64,000 nucleotides of DNA, from contig JAJKFL010000001.1 in assembly GCA_021186555.1 (NCBI GenBank), positions 186,001 to 250,000 of the forward strand. Reading direction: 5' to 3'. The notes under the pieces are model-generated. The model saw only the letters and a program-made list of their open reading frames with translations, had not been told where the DNA came from and ran no database searches. A program made the position numbers and the translations under genes. This DNA comes from Reticulitermes speratus (Eukaryota > Arthropoda > Insecta > Blattodea > Rhinotermitidae). How positions within the stretch are numbered: the first letter of the stretch is position 1; each line of letters opens with the position of its first letter. Shown here piece by piece: positions 1 to 9,265 of this stretch.

Positions 1-306
1 AACTGCCATCGTACTGTCCGTTGTTACATTAAGTGTATAGTACTGTGTATAACTGCCATCGTACTGTCAGTTGTTACTAAGTGTATAACCCATCGTCGCG
101 TGTTACTAAGTATACTCCCATCGTACTGTCAGTTGTTACTAAGTGTATAACTGCCATCGTACTGTCCGTTGTTACTAAGTGTATAACTGCCATCGTACTG
201 TCAGTTGTTACTAAGTGTATAACTGCCATCGTACTGTCCGTTGTTACTAGTAACTATGATTTTGTATAATGTATACTGCCATCGTACTGTCAGTTGTACA
301 AGTGTA
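1..306. repeat. 36-bp tandem array
   Basis: About 8 copies of a 36-bp unit containing AACTGCCATCGTACTGTC and GTTGTTACTAAG, with some truncated units. It runs off the left edge of the window. The 62-residue reading frame inside it is just the repeat read in phase. Confidence 0.9.
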
Positions 307-508
307 TATACACTGCGATTACGATCTGCTGTACTGCTGCAATAACGTGTTGCAATGACGTCATACTGCAGGTCGACGCTCCGATCTGCACATTTCGTTG
401 TTGGCAGCGACTTTAGACGCCGGACGTAGCTGCTTTATAGGGACGGTGCGGCACTGGACCGACAGACAGACCCTGCCCACATTTCCAACCCTGCAGTTTG
501 CCAAAGTC
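307..508. other. unassigned sequence left of the OBP exon
   Basis: Unique-looking sequence with no recognised exon. It contains no hydrophobic signal-peptide stretch after an ATG followed by a phase-0 donor, so the first OBP exon is not here. Confidence 0.4.
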
Positions 509-598
509 TGTAGTTTGCATACACACTGTAGTTTGCATACACACTGTAGTTTGCATACACACTGTAGTTTGCATACACACTGTAGTTTGCATACACCC
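509..598. repeat. 18-bp tandem array, 5 copies
   Basis: Five near-perfect copies of TGTAGTTTGCATACACAC, ending 45 bp before the first visible OBP exon. Confidence 0.9.
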
Positions 599-643
599 TG
601 TACAATTCGCTTCTGCTGACGTCACTTAACTCTTTGCCTTCAG

Positions 644-722
644 GGAGAATCGACCCAGAGCTTTAAGGACGCTGTGTTACCACTAGCACAGGAGTGCATG
701 GCGCAGGTTGGGGCCACGGAAG
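644..722 (+). CDS. OBP exon with cysteine 1 (residues 1-26)
   Basis: The acceptor is a pyrimidine run ending TTGCCTTCAG just before 644. The donor is GAAG|GTAAGG at 723. It encodes GESTQSF at the start, then the helix-1 region LPLAQEC with C1 at residue 18, and ends in the typical post-C1 motif QVGATE. It leaves one base (phase 1) for the next exon. The phase-0 start fits a cleaved signal peptide encoded upstream. Confidence 0.88.
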
Positions 723-1425
723 GTAAGGCCTTGTGCATCTGCACACGACGCTGACTGTCGCACAGCCTGTCTGGTGCTCTGTGTCATATTGCTGCTCACT
801 CAACTGTTTATTTATTTAATTATTTGGGCCGCGATAGCTCAGTCGGTATAGCGACTGTGTGGGTCGCGATAGCTCAGTCGGTATAGCGACTTGCTACGGG
901 CTGGACGGTCGGGATCGAATCCCGGTGAGGGCGAGATTTTCCGCAGCTGTCCAGACCGGCCCTGGGGCCCACACAGCCACCTGTACAATGGGTACCGGGT
1001 CATTCCCGGGGGTAAGGCGGCCAGGGCGTGGAGTTGACCACCCACCCCATCTATTGCCGAGGTTAAAGAAAGAGTACAGCTATACCTCTACTCCCCCTCT
1101 GGGCCTTCATGGCCTGTTGTAGGGTGAACTTTACCTTTACCTTTACCTTTACCTTTACCTTTATTTATTTATTTGCCGTTTATTTTACGAAGCCGTCCTC
1201 AAAAGGACAGTCGCCGGCTTCCCACCGCGGAGGCCGTGTTCGATCCTAGGCCAGTCTTATAGTCCAAAACAGCACTAGGATCTGCTGCTATCCGCCTACT
1301 ACAGTGTGACTGCCATTGCACCGATGCTCCGTACTTTCTCAGTCCTCACAGTACACAGTGGAGAGCGGCAGGACGAGAGGGGAATGACGAGATGCACCGC
1401 GTGTTCACTGCGCGGTACGAACTGA

Positions 1426-1462
<37 letters not shown>

Positions 1463-4400
1463 GTAAAGTTCACCCTATAACAGTCCACGAAGGCCCAGAG
1501 GGGGCGTAGAGGTATAGCTGTACTCTTTCTTTAACCTCGGCACTAGATGAGGGTGGATGGTCAACTTCACGCCCCGGCCGCTTTACCCCCGGGAAAGAGG
1601 CCCGGTACCTATTGTATAGGAGGCTGGGTAGGCCCCAGGGCCGGTCTGGACGGGTGCTGAAAATCTCGCCGCCACCGGGATTCGATTCCCGGACCGTCCA
1701 GCTCGTAGCGAGCCGCTATACCGACTGAGCTATCGCGGCCCACTATATATATATATATATATATATATATTACGCCACTAGACCCCAACCCCTAAACAAT
1801 TCCAAGTATAAGTTTCAATTTGCATTCTCCCAAACACAATGCCTGCGATGTTCCAGATGACTTCCAGACGGTGCTCCACAGGAATCGCCTGGAGACGCGG
1901 ACCGCCAAGGTAACTGTGCGACGTAGTTATCAGACGCCACGACGTCCCACTGTCAGTAAGCCTTTGGGTTGTCACAACAGTGCAAATAACACATTTAGGT
2001 CTTCTGGACTATCAATGCATGTAGTTGTGCAGGCGCTACCAGTGTTTCGGAGGAACCTGCTGCCTTCATCTTCAGGGTAAAAGTGTGGGCAGCATGCTCT
2101 TGCCAATTGCTGCTGACAACTACAAACGTACAGACTCTAGATACTGTCAATGTACTATATTGTGCCCAGTCCTAAATATACTGAAGTAACAACACAACGA
2201 AACAACTAAGGAAACAACTAACGATTTCAATGGAGCAGAGTCCTTTTCGAGGAGCTGACAGTCGCTCAGCTAGTCAAGAAATTCCCCGCATTTTGCAAAC
2301 CGTAATGTTCAGTGCCGTGTACACAACAGCCAGCCAATGGACCCCACCAGACGTCACATCAATCCACTCTTTCCTTAAGAGACATTTTAGTAACAAAGAC
2401 GGTGTTGACTGATTTAATGTGGCTCAGGATAGGTGGCGGGCTGTTGTGGACACGGTGATGAACCTTCGGATTCCATAAAATGCGGGGAATTTCTTGACTA
2501 GATGAGGAACTAGTAGCTTATCAAGACAGACTGTGCTCACTTCTTTCTTCTTCCCTGTAATTACCTGTAATTTATGATTTTAATTGATGTCAGCAACGTC
2601 TTCACTTAGCTACCGACTGTCAATATTCACTGTAAACCGACGCACTGTGCCTTTACAAGACGCTAACTCAATTTCTTCAGTGCCTGCTGGCCTGTGTCTA
2701 CCAGAAGATGGGCGCCTTCGCAAATGGCGGAGACTTGTTGGACGGCGACCACATCATGCCTATCATGGACAGGCTGTACGGGTTCAGAGAGTTCAAGACC
2801 GTGATGAGGGCCCAAGTGGTGCACAGCTGTGTCAATGAAGGTAGCTATCTCACCACAATTAGCAATAAGGGCCCAAGTGGTGCACAGCTGTGTCAATGAA
2901 GGTAGCTATCTCACCACAATTAGCAATAAGGGCCCAAGTGTTGCACAGCTGTGTCAATGAAGGTAGCTATCTCACCACAATTAGCAATAAGGGCCCAAGT
3001 GGTGCACAGCTGTGTCAATGAAGGTAGCTATCTCACCACAATTAGCAATAAGGGCCCAAGTGGTGCACAGCTGTGTCAATGAAGGTAGCTATCTCACCAC
3101 AATTAGCAATAAGGGCCCAAGTGGTGCACAGCTGTGTCAATGAAGGTAGCTATCTCACCACAATTAGCAATAAGGGCCCAAGTGGTGCACAGCTGTGTCA
3201 ATGAAGGTAGCTATCTCACCACAATTAGCAATAAGGGCCCAAGTGGTGCACAGCTGTGTCAATGAAGGTAGCTATCTCACCACAATTAGCAATAAGGGCC
3301 CAAGTGGTGCACAGCTGTGTCAATGAAGGTAGCTATCTCACCACAATTAGCAATAAGGGCCCAAGTGGTGCACAGCTGTGTCAATGAAGGTAGCTATCTC
3401 ACCACAATTAGCAATAAGGGCCCAAGTGGTGCACAGCTGTGTCAATGAAGGTAGCTATCTCACCACAATTAGCAATAAGGGCCCAAGTGGTGCACAGCTG
3501 TGTCAATGAAGGTAGCTATCTCACCACAATTAGCAATAAGGGCCCAAGTGGTGCACAGCTGTGTCAATGAAGGTAGCTATCTCACCACAATTAGCAATAA
3601 GGGCCCAAGTGGTGCACAGCTGTGTCAATGAAGGTAGCTATCTCACCACAATTAGCAATAAGGGCCCAAGTGGTGCACAGCTGTGTCAATGAAGGTAGCT
3701 ATCTCACCACAATTAGCAATAAGGGCCCAAGTGGTGCACAGCTGTGTCAATGAAGGTAGCTATCTCACCACAATTAGCAATAAGGGCCCAAGTGGTGCAC
3801 AGCTGTGTCAATGAAGGTAGCTATCTCACCACAATTAGCAATAAGGGCCCAAGTGGTGCACAGCTGTGTCAATGAAGGTAGCTATCTCACCACAATTAGC
3901 AATGCATTTATGAAATACTTTCTGAGATACAAGCTGTCACATCTTTGTTGCTTTTTGAGGCGCAACAGACCAAGTCGCGCCCAGGCCGCCTTACTGTTGA
4001 GGTTTCTAGATCACACACAATTAGACACACACACGGTAGGACTACTCTGCACGAGTGATCGGCTTGTTGCTGAGGCCGCTACCTACACAATACACAACAA
4101 ACGCAAGAGACTAACATTCATGCCCTCAGCGGGATTCGAACCCGCGATCCCAGCAATCAAGCGGCTTCAGACCCACGCCTAGATCGCACGACCACCTCAC
4201 ATACTGAACATAAACAACGCACAGTCCTAGACCGCACGACCACCTCACATACTGAACATAAACAACGCACAGTCCTAGACCGCACGACCACCTCACATAC
4301 TGAACATAAACAACGCACAGTCCTAGACCGCACGACCACCTCACATACTGAACATAAACAACGCACAGTCCTAGACCGCACGACCACCTCACATACTGAA

Positions 4401-6545
4401 CATAAACAACGCACAGTCCTAGACCGCACGACCACCTCACATACTGAACATAAACAACGCACAGTCCTAGACCGCACGACCACCTCACATACTGAACATA
4501 AACAACGCACAGTCCTAGACCGCACGACCACCTCACATACTGAACATAAACAACGCACAGTCCTAGACCGCACGACCACCTCACATACTGAACATAAACA
4601 ACGCACAGTCCTAGACCGCACGACCACCTCACATACTGAACATAAACAACGCACAGTCCTAGACCGCACGACCACCTCACATACTGAACATAAACAACGC
4701 ACAGTCCTAGACCGCACGACCACCTCACATACTGAACATAAACAACGCACAGTCCTAGACCGCACGACCACCTCACATACTGAACATAAACAACGCACAG
4801 TCCTAGACCGCACGACCACCTCACATACTGAACATAAACAACGCACAGTCCTAGACCGCACGACCACCTCACATACTGAACATAAACAACGCACAGTCCT
4901 AGACCGCACGACCACCTCACATACTGAACATAAACAACGCACAGTCCTAGACCGCACGACCACCTCACATACTGAACATAAACAACGCACAGTCCTAGAC
5001 CGCACGACCACCTCACATACTGAACATAAACAACGCACAGTCCTAGACCGCACGACCACCTCACATACTGAACATAAACAACGCACAGTCCTAGACCGCA
5101 CGACCACCTCACATACTGAACATAAACAACGCACAGTCCTAGACCGCACGACCACCTCACATACTGAACATAAACAACGCACAGTCCTAGACCGCACGAC
5201 CACCTCACATACTGAACATAAACAACGCACAGTCCTAGACCGCACGACCACCTCACATACTGAACATAAACAACGCACAGTCCTAGACCGCACGACCACC
5301 TCACATACTGAACATAAACAACGCACAGTCCTAGACCGCACGACCACCTCACATACTGAACATAAACAACGCACAGTCCTAGACCGCACGACCACCTCAC
5401 ATACTGAACATAAACAACGCACAGTCCTAGACCGCACGACCACCTCACATACTGAACATAAACAACGCACAGTCCTAGACCGCACGACCACCTCACATAC
5501 TGAACATAAACAACGCACAGTCCTAGACCGCACGACCACCTCACATACTGAACATAAACAACGCACAGTCCTAGACCGCACGACCACCTCACATACTGAA
5601 CATAAACAACGCACAGTCCTAGACCGCACGACCACCTCACATACTGAACATAAACAACGCACAGTCCTAGACCGCACGACCACCTCACATACTGAACATA
5701 AACAACGCACAGTCCTAGACCGCACGACCACCTCACATACTGAACATAAACAACGCACAGTCCTAGACCGCACGACCACCTCACATACTGAACATAAACA
5801 ACGCACAGTCCTAGACCGCACGACCACCTCACATACTGAACATAAACAACGCACAGTCCTAGACCGCACGACCACCTCACATACTGAACATAAACAACGC
5901 ACAGTCCTAGACCGCACGACCACCTCACATACTGAACATAAACAACGCACAGTCCCACACGTCTTCATGCTGCTGTGCCTAGCGAAACACACGACAGTCA
6001 GGGCAAACTGGCTCACGCCATAGATCTGACCTTACTCGGCAGACACCTGGTTCGAATTGTGGGCCGCGATAGCTCAGTCGGTACAGCGACTCGCTACGAG
6101 CTAGACGGTCCGGGGATCGAATTCCGGTGGGGGCGAGATTTTCCGCAGCCGTCCAGACCGGCCCTGGGGCCCACCCAGCCTCATGTACAATGGGTACCGG
6201 GTCTCTTTCCCAGGGGTAAAGCGGCCGGGGCGTGGCGTTGACCACCCACCCTCATCTAGCGTCGAGGTTAAAGAAAGAGTAGAGCTATACCTCTACTCCC
6301 CCTCTGGGCCTTCATGGCCTGTTGTAGGGAGAACTTTACCTTTACCTTTACCTGGTTCGAATTTCCTGACATTGTACCTTACACTCGGCTTCCTTCCAGA
6401 TCCTTTCCACTTCATTAGTCACTCCTGTAATAGTGGCAGATCCTCACACATCGATCTTGCTGTCCTGTTCACAGTGAACGGACGTGACACTGACCCGTGT
6501 GAACTGGTGACGCACGTGCTGCACTGCGTCATCGAGCACTACTGA
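644..6545 (+). CDS. insect odorant-binding protein gene (PBP/GOBP type), 5' exon missing
   Basis: Exons 644-722, 1857-1909, 2681-2840 and 6475-6545 join to 363 nt, giving 120 residues and a stop. Introns are 1134, 771 and 3634 bp with junction phases 1, 0 and 1, all GT-AG. Cysteines fall at residues 18, 45, 49, 94, 106 and 115. The spacing C-x26-C-x3-C-x44-C-x11-C-x8-C is the classic OBP signature, in which three interlocked disulfides pin an all-alpha fold. OBPs are small secreted proteins that carry hydrophobic odorants in the sensillum lymph to receptors; some act outside olfaction. At 120 residues the mature chain has the usual length. The chain starts in phase 0 at 644, so a signal-peptide exon is expected further left; none was found in 1-643. 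The frame is intact. The introns hold SINEs, LINE tails and two large arrays. The ligand and exact orthologue cannot be told from sequence alone. Confidence 0.9.
826..1163 (+). mobile_element. SINE-A, tRNA-derived, with duplicated head
   Basis: The tRNA-like head has box A (TAGCTCAGTCGG) and box B (GGATCGAATCCCGG). The body carries the GACCGGCCCTGGGGCCCAC block, and the element ends in a (CTTTAC)n tail at about 1127-1163. The first ~35 bp of the head, including box A, is present twice (826-900). It sits in an OBP intron between TTTATTTATTT-like sequences that may be target duplications. Confidence 0.85.
1186..1265 (+). mobile_element. fragment of SINE-C head
   Basis: The stretch with GCGGAGGCCGTGTTCGATCC and TAGGCCAGTC resembles the tRNA-like head of the SINE at 62055 (GCGGAGGCCCAGGTTCGATT, CAGGCCAGTCC). 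It is diverged and lacks the body. Confidence 0.5.
1429..1460. repeat. (AT)n microsatellite, left of SINE-A
   Basis: A run of about 16 AT dinucleotides. With 1743-1770 it brackets the next SINE copy, so the SINE probably inserted into one AT tract. Confidence 0.9.
1461..1742 (-). mobile_element. SINE-A, nearly full length
   Basis: Reverse copy of the 826 element. The head is at the right (complement of GGGCCGCGATAGCTCAGTCGG ends at 1742) and the GTAAAG tail at the left. A single short tail unit remains. Flanked on both sides by AT repeats. Lies in the OBP intron 723-1856. Confidence 0.88.
1743..1770. repeat. (TA)n microsatellite, right of SINE-A
   Basis: About 13 TA dinucleotides, the right half of the tract split by the SINE. 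Confidence 0.9.
1857..1909 (+). CDS. OBP exon linking C1 to C2 (residues 27-44)
   Basis: A 53-nt exon. Its first two bases complete an Asp codon split by the intron, followed by 17 codons reading DFQTVLHRN...ETRTAK. The acceptor TTCCAG has a weak pyrimidine tract; the donor is CCAAG|GTAACT at 1910. The phases (1 in, 0 out) match both neighbours exactly and give the 26-residue C1-C2 gap usual in OBPs. The exon is short, so the call rests on phase and family spacing. Confidence 0.85.
2228..2375 (-). mobile_element. LINE 3' tail, 5'-truncated
   Basis: Shares with the other LINE tails here the block CTAGTCAAGAAATTCCCCGC followed by a GTTCA...CCGTGT...ACAACAGCC stretch (complement of the LINE 3' end). 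It faces another tail at 2410, so two LINE ends meet in opposite directions inside an OBP intron. Confidence 0.65.
2410..2540 (+). mobile_element. LINE 3' tail, 5'-truncated
   Basis: Reads AATGTGGCTCAGGATAGGTG, GGTGATGAACCTTCGG and TGCGGGGAATTTCTTGAC, the same 3' end as the minus-strand copy just left of it. Only the last ~130 bp remain. Confidence 0.65.
2681..2840 (+). CDS. OBP exon with cysteines 2, 3 and 4 (residues 45-97)
   Basis: The acceptor AATTTCTTCAG precedes 2681. The exon opens with [13 protein letters not shown], the C-x3-C block of OBPs with the KMG motif that follows it. It continues through [20 protein letters not shown] and ends HSCVNE with C4 at residue 94. The donor GAAG|GTAGCT at 2841 leaves phase 1. 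Its last 34 bp (2807-2840) form the first part of unit 1 of the downstream 61-bp array. Reading through the donor reaches a stop at 2897-2899. Confidence 0.92.
2807..3904 (+). repeat. 61-bp array repeating an exon end and its splice donor, 18 copies
   Basis: Eighteen almost identical 61-bp units. Each holds the last 34 bp of the OBP exon (AGGGCCCAAGTGGTGCAC ... CAATGAAG), the donor GTAGCT and 27 bp of intron. Unit 1 is the real exon/intron border. Copies of the donor lie at 2841 plus multiples of 61, up to 3878. Only one unit shows an obvious base change (near 2940), so the array is young or homogenised. 61 is not a multiple of 3, and read-through from unit 1 stops at 2897-2899. Confidence 0.95.
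3945..4190 (-). mobile_element. SINE-B, diverged
   Basis: Reverse copy of the family seen intact at 34829. It shows the complement of box B (GGATTCGAACCCGCGATCCC), the run of ACACAC-rich body and the GGTAGGACTACTCTGCACGA block. Its tRNA-like 5' end at about 4165-4190 merges into the 48-bp array. Confidence 0.75.
4178..5954. repeat. 48-bp tandem array, 37 copies, seeded at a SINE-B 5' end
   Basis: Thirty-seven near-identical copies of a 48-bp unit. Each contains CTAGACCGCACGACCACC (complement of the SINE-B head with its box A region) plus ACTGAACATAAACAACGCAC from the flank. Unit 1 is continuous with the SINE at 3945-4190, which shows the origin. 48 is divisible by 3, so open frames of 610 and 619 residues exist on the minus strand; they are repeats of 16 residues and not credible proteins. 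Confidence 0.95.
6059..6349 (+). mobile_element. SINE-A, full length with target duplication
   Basis: The head GGGCCGCGATAGCTCAGTCGG starts at 6061 and the tail (TTTACC)n ends at about 6352. It is flanked by ACCTGGTTCGAATT at 6045-6058 and again at 6350-6363, a clear 14-bp target-site duplication (its first bases overlap the tail). The intact duplication and head point to a fairly recent insertion, in the last OBP intron. Confidence 0.92.
6475..6545 (+). CDS. OBP terminal coding exon with cysteines 5 and 6
   Basis: The acceptor is a strong pyrimidine tract ending CTGTTCACAG at 6474. The first two bases complete a Val codon from the phase-1 donor at 2840. It then reads [22 protein letters not shown] and stops (TGA, 6543-6545). 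C5-x8-C6 is the fixed OBP spacing, and C4-x11-C5 across the junction is within family range. A SINE-A copy ends 112 bp upstream of the acceptor region. Confidence 0.88.
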
Positions 6546-6569
6546 CATCGGTGATGATACGCGCTGTCA
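6546..6569 (+). other. possible 3'UTR part with a strong 5' splice site
   Basis: The sequence GTAAGTAT begins at 6570, a near-perfect 5' splice site 25 nt after the OBP stop codon. This suggests the 3'UTR is itself spliced. The distance is under 50 nt, so such a junction would not normally mark the message for decay. This is inference from motif alone. Confidence 0.35.
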
Positions 6570-6617
6570 GTAAGTATGGTGAGGAAGGTGGCAGTTAGTT
6601 GACAGGTCATTGCAACG

Positions 6618-6896
6618 TTGTGAACCGCTTGTTTGTTGGACTTTGTGTATCGTCTTGTTTGTTGGACTTTGTGTATCGTCTTGTTTGTTGGACTTTGTGT
6701 ATCGTCTTTATTGTGAATGAAATGTAAATATATGAAATATAAAATTCACTACGTTTCGGAAGATGGCTCTTCTTCCGTCTTCAGGCTGATGACGGAAGAA
6801 GAGCCATCTTCCGAAACGTAGATTTTACATTTTACATATTACATTTCATTCACAATAAAGACGATACACAAAGTCCAACAAACAAGCGGTTCACAA
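6618..6896. mobile_element. fold-back element with long arms
   Basis: The left arm (about 6618-6780) and right arm (6787-6896) are inverted copies meeting at CTTCCGTCTTCAGGCTGATG. Shared blocks include ACGTTTCGGAAGATGGCTC and TGTGTATCGTC. In the left arm a 26-bp block (starting TTGTTTGTTGGACTTTG, 6629-6706) is present three times, in the right arm once. It is non-coding and of the CGAAACGT type seen elsewhere in the window. Confidence 0.8.
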
Positions 6897-7620
6897 TGGT
6901 ATATACCACCGTCAGAACCTTTTAGATTTCTAAGGTCCTTACAACGTTACATGTCGGTCACACATCCAACTGCAGTATCATTATGTTTCAACACACTCGC
7001 TCAGCGCATTGATACATTTGTCACGCCTTGGCACAAGATGTCGCAAGTCAGTCAGTTGCTGTTTGTGCAATAAGTTGACGTGTAATAGCTTGTAGTGTGC
7101 TTCAGTTTGCTAAGGACGAACGGTCACACAGCGAGACTGAGCAGCAGCTGACAGAGGTCTGGTGATGACGTGATGACAGTGCAGTGTGTCAGTTACACGA
7201 CGGTCGGACGGACCTCCATGTCGGCTGGCACACCGAGCACCGATGTGAACGCAGCACGAATGGAGGGAACTGACTTTGAAAAACCGACGCGTCTCTTGGG
7301 AGATCGCCGATCACACAGACAGCAATGAGGAAGTGGAAATGTCAGTTCGTGAATGTTCGCGATGTATTGTTAAACTCCTGCCAAGAACAGATAAATGCAT
7401 GAATCCGCTGCAGGGCTGTGTTGATGAATAATGATACGTCAGTTGAATGAATCAGCTACACTCGACGTTGCGATAAGCCCTCATGTACTTTTGTGAACTG
7501 CTGCTGAACAGGACGGTCCAACATCTTGAAGGTGCGACTGCGCTCTGTTGTCATTCAGTACGTAACGTACTGCCTTTCGTTACGTCACAGATGTTAACAG
7601 TAATCGGATTTGCACTTTTT
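6897..7620. other. no recognisable gene or repeat
   Basis: Unique-looking sequence downstream of the OBP coding region; probably 3'UTR intron or intergenic DNA. No OBP-like cysteine spacing and no tandem structure seen. Confidence 0.4.
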
Positions 7621-7623
7621 CAG

Positions 7624-7706
7624 GCGTCGCTGATGTCAGCAGCAGAACAATGCAGCTTGTACAGCATGTAGTGAGCGGTCTGAATAAAACACACTAACTG
7701 CATGGA
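7624..7706 (+). other. candidate 3'UTR exon with poly(A) signal
   Basis: A good acceptor (TTTGCACTTTTTCAG, ending 7623) is followed by a short stretch with AATAAA at 7683-7688. With the donor-like GTAAGTAT at 6570 it could be the last, non-coding exon of the OBP transcript. A nearer AATAAA at 6854-6859, inside a fold-back element, would serve an unspliced 3'UTR. RNA evidence would decide. Confidence 0.3.
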
Positions 7707-7915
7707 GCAGAGTCTTTTTTGAGACGCTAACAGTTCCTCAGCTAGTCAAGAAATTCCCCTTGCTTTATCAAACCCGCAGGTTCATTACCGTGTTCACAAC
7801 AGTCCTCCACTGATCCCGAACCTGAGTCAGATGAATCCACTCCACGTCCTCCCATATTTGGTGCGGTTGCAAAGCAACTGTAGAAACTTCGTCATGTCTG
7901 TCCATCCGTCCGCAT
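7703..7915 (-). mobile_element. LINE 3' end, 5'-truncated
   Basis: On the minus strand it encodes DVEWIHLTQVRDQWRTVVN followed by TVMNLRV and a stop. This resembles the C-terminal tail of a non-LTR reverse transcriptase ORF and is repeated in the other LINE pieces here. The 3' part carries the CTAGTCAAGAAATTCCCC block. Directly abuts the 44-bp array. Confidence 0.72.
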
Positions 7916-7953
7916 GCAAGAATTCGACTCGCACAGAAACAGCTGCGTGAAAA

Positions 7954-8944
7954 GAGCGGCGCTGCTGGTCTCCCTACGTCCAAAGAAGCGCGACCGAGCG
8001 GCGCTGCTGGTCTCCCTACGTCCAAAGAAGCGCGACCGAGCGGCGCTGCTGGAGTCTCCCTACGTCCAAAGAAGCGCGACCGAGCGGCGCTGCTGGTCTC
8101 CCTACGTCCAAAGAAGCGCGACCGAGCGGCGCTGCTGGTCTCCCTACGTCCAAAGAAGCGCGACCGAGCGGCGCTGCTGGTGTCTCCCTACGTCCAAAGT
8201 AGCGCGACCGAGCGGCGCTGCTGGTGTCTCCCTACGTCCAAAGTAGCGCGACCGAGCGGCGCTGCTGGTGTCTCCCTACGTCCAAAGTAGCGCGACCGAG
8301 CGGCGCTGCTGGAGTCTCCCTACGTCCAAAGTAGCGCGACCGAGCGGCGCTGCTGGTGTCTCCCTACGTCCAAAGTAGCGCGACCGAGCGGCGCTGCTGG
8401 TGTCTCCCTACGTCCAAAGAAGCGCGACCGAGCGGCGCTGCTGGTCTCCCTACGTCCAAAGAAGCGCGACCGAGCGGCGCTGCTGGTGTCTCCCTACGTC
8501 CAAAGTAGCGCGACCGAGCGGCGCTGCTGGTGTCTCCCTACGTCCAAAGTAGCGCGACCGAGCGGCGCTGCTGGTGTCTCCCTACGTCCAAAGTAGCGCG
8601 ACCGAGCGGCGCTGCTGGTGTCTCCCTACGTCCAAAGTAGCGCGACCGGGCGGCGCTGCTGGTGTCTCCCTACGTCCAAAGTAGCGCGACCGAGCGGCGC
8701 TGCTGGTGTCTCCCTACGTCCAAAGTAGCGCGACCGAGCGGCGCTGCTGGTGTCTCCCTACGTCCAAAGAAGCGCTACCGAGCAGCGCTGCTGGTGTCTC
8801 CCTACGTCCAAAGTAGCGCGACCGAGCGGCGCTGCTGGTGTCTCCCTACGTCCAAAGAAGCGCTACCGAGCGGCGCTGCTGGTGTCTCCCTACGTCCAAA
8901 GAAGCGCTACCGAGCGGCGCTGCTGGTGTCTCCCTACGTCCACA
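7954..8944. repeat. 44-bp tandem array (42-46 bp variants), ~22 copies
   Basis: The unit contains AGCGGCGCTGCTGGTGTCTC and CCTACGTCCAAAG(T/A)AGCGC. Units with CTGGTCTCC are 2 bp shorter. Begins next to the LINE tail and ends before a poly-C run (~8967-8977). GC-rich, unlike the AT-rich arrays further right. Confidence 0.93.
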
Positions 8945-9127
8945 GACGCCACCCACTGCCGCTGCCCCCCCCCCCCCACAAACCTGTTGCTATGTCTGCA
9001 TTGTTGTACAACATATGTAAACATAAACGCTGTCAAGCCCTGCTGATTCTAGTGAAACTCCCCAACATAAAAGTTCATAAAAATCATTGGTATATGCAGA
9101 CAGACACGTGGGAAACAACAGGAGTAC

Positions 9128-9265
9128 ATCAGCAAGTGTTTACCGAGGGATCATTCTGTGTGGGTAAAGTGGCCGGAGCCGTGAGAGACTGACCAGTCAC
9201 CTCCATCGAGTGCCGAGGACAATGCCTTCATGGCGCGTGTAGGGAACACTTTACCTCAGCTTTAC
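9128..9265 (+). mobile_element. degraded SINE-A 3' half
   Basis: Order of blocks GGGTAAAGTGGCCGGAGCCG, GAGTGCCGAGGACAATG, CCTTCATGGC and ACTTTACCTCAGCTTTAC follows the SINE-A body and tail, with many changes. The tRNA-like head is gone. Confidence 0.6.

Noticed and set aside
398-619. Candidate first OBP exon (73-residue frame)
   Set aside because: No hydrophobic signal stretch, its end is the 18-bp array, and it has no phase-0 donor that would join 644.
826-905. tRNA gene
   Set aside because: The boxes are tRNA-like, but the sequence runs straight into a SINE body with a TTTACC tail and recurs at other sites. The same holds at 1680, 6061, 34829, 57310, 58660 and 62055.
2807-3904. CRISPR-like or multi-exon tandem cassette
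   Set aside because: No unique spacers, so not CRISPR. Units lack an acceptor of convincing strength, so they are repeated donors rather than repeated exons.
4126-6016. Minus-strand open frames of 610 and 619 residues
   Set aside because: They are the 48-bp array read in two frames (16-residue repeats). The length follows from 48 being a multiple of 3 and from near-identical units; no start context or domain.
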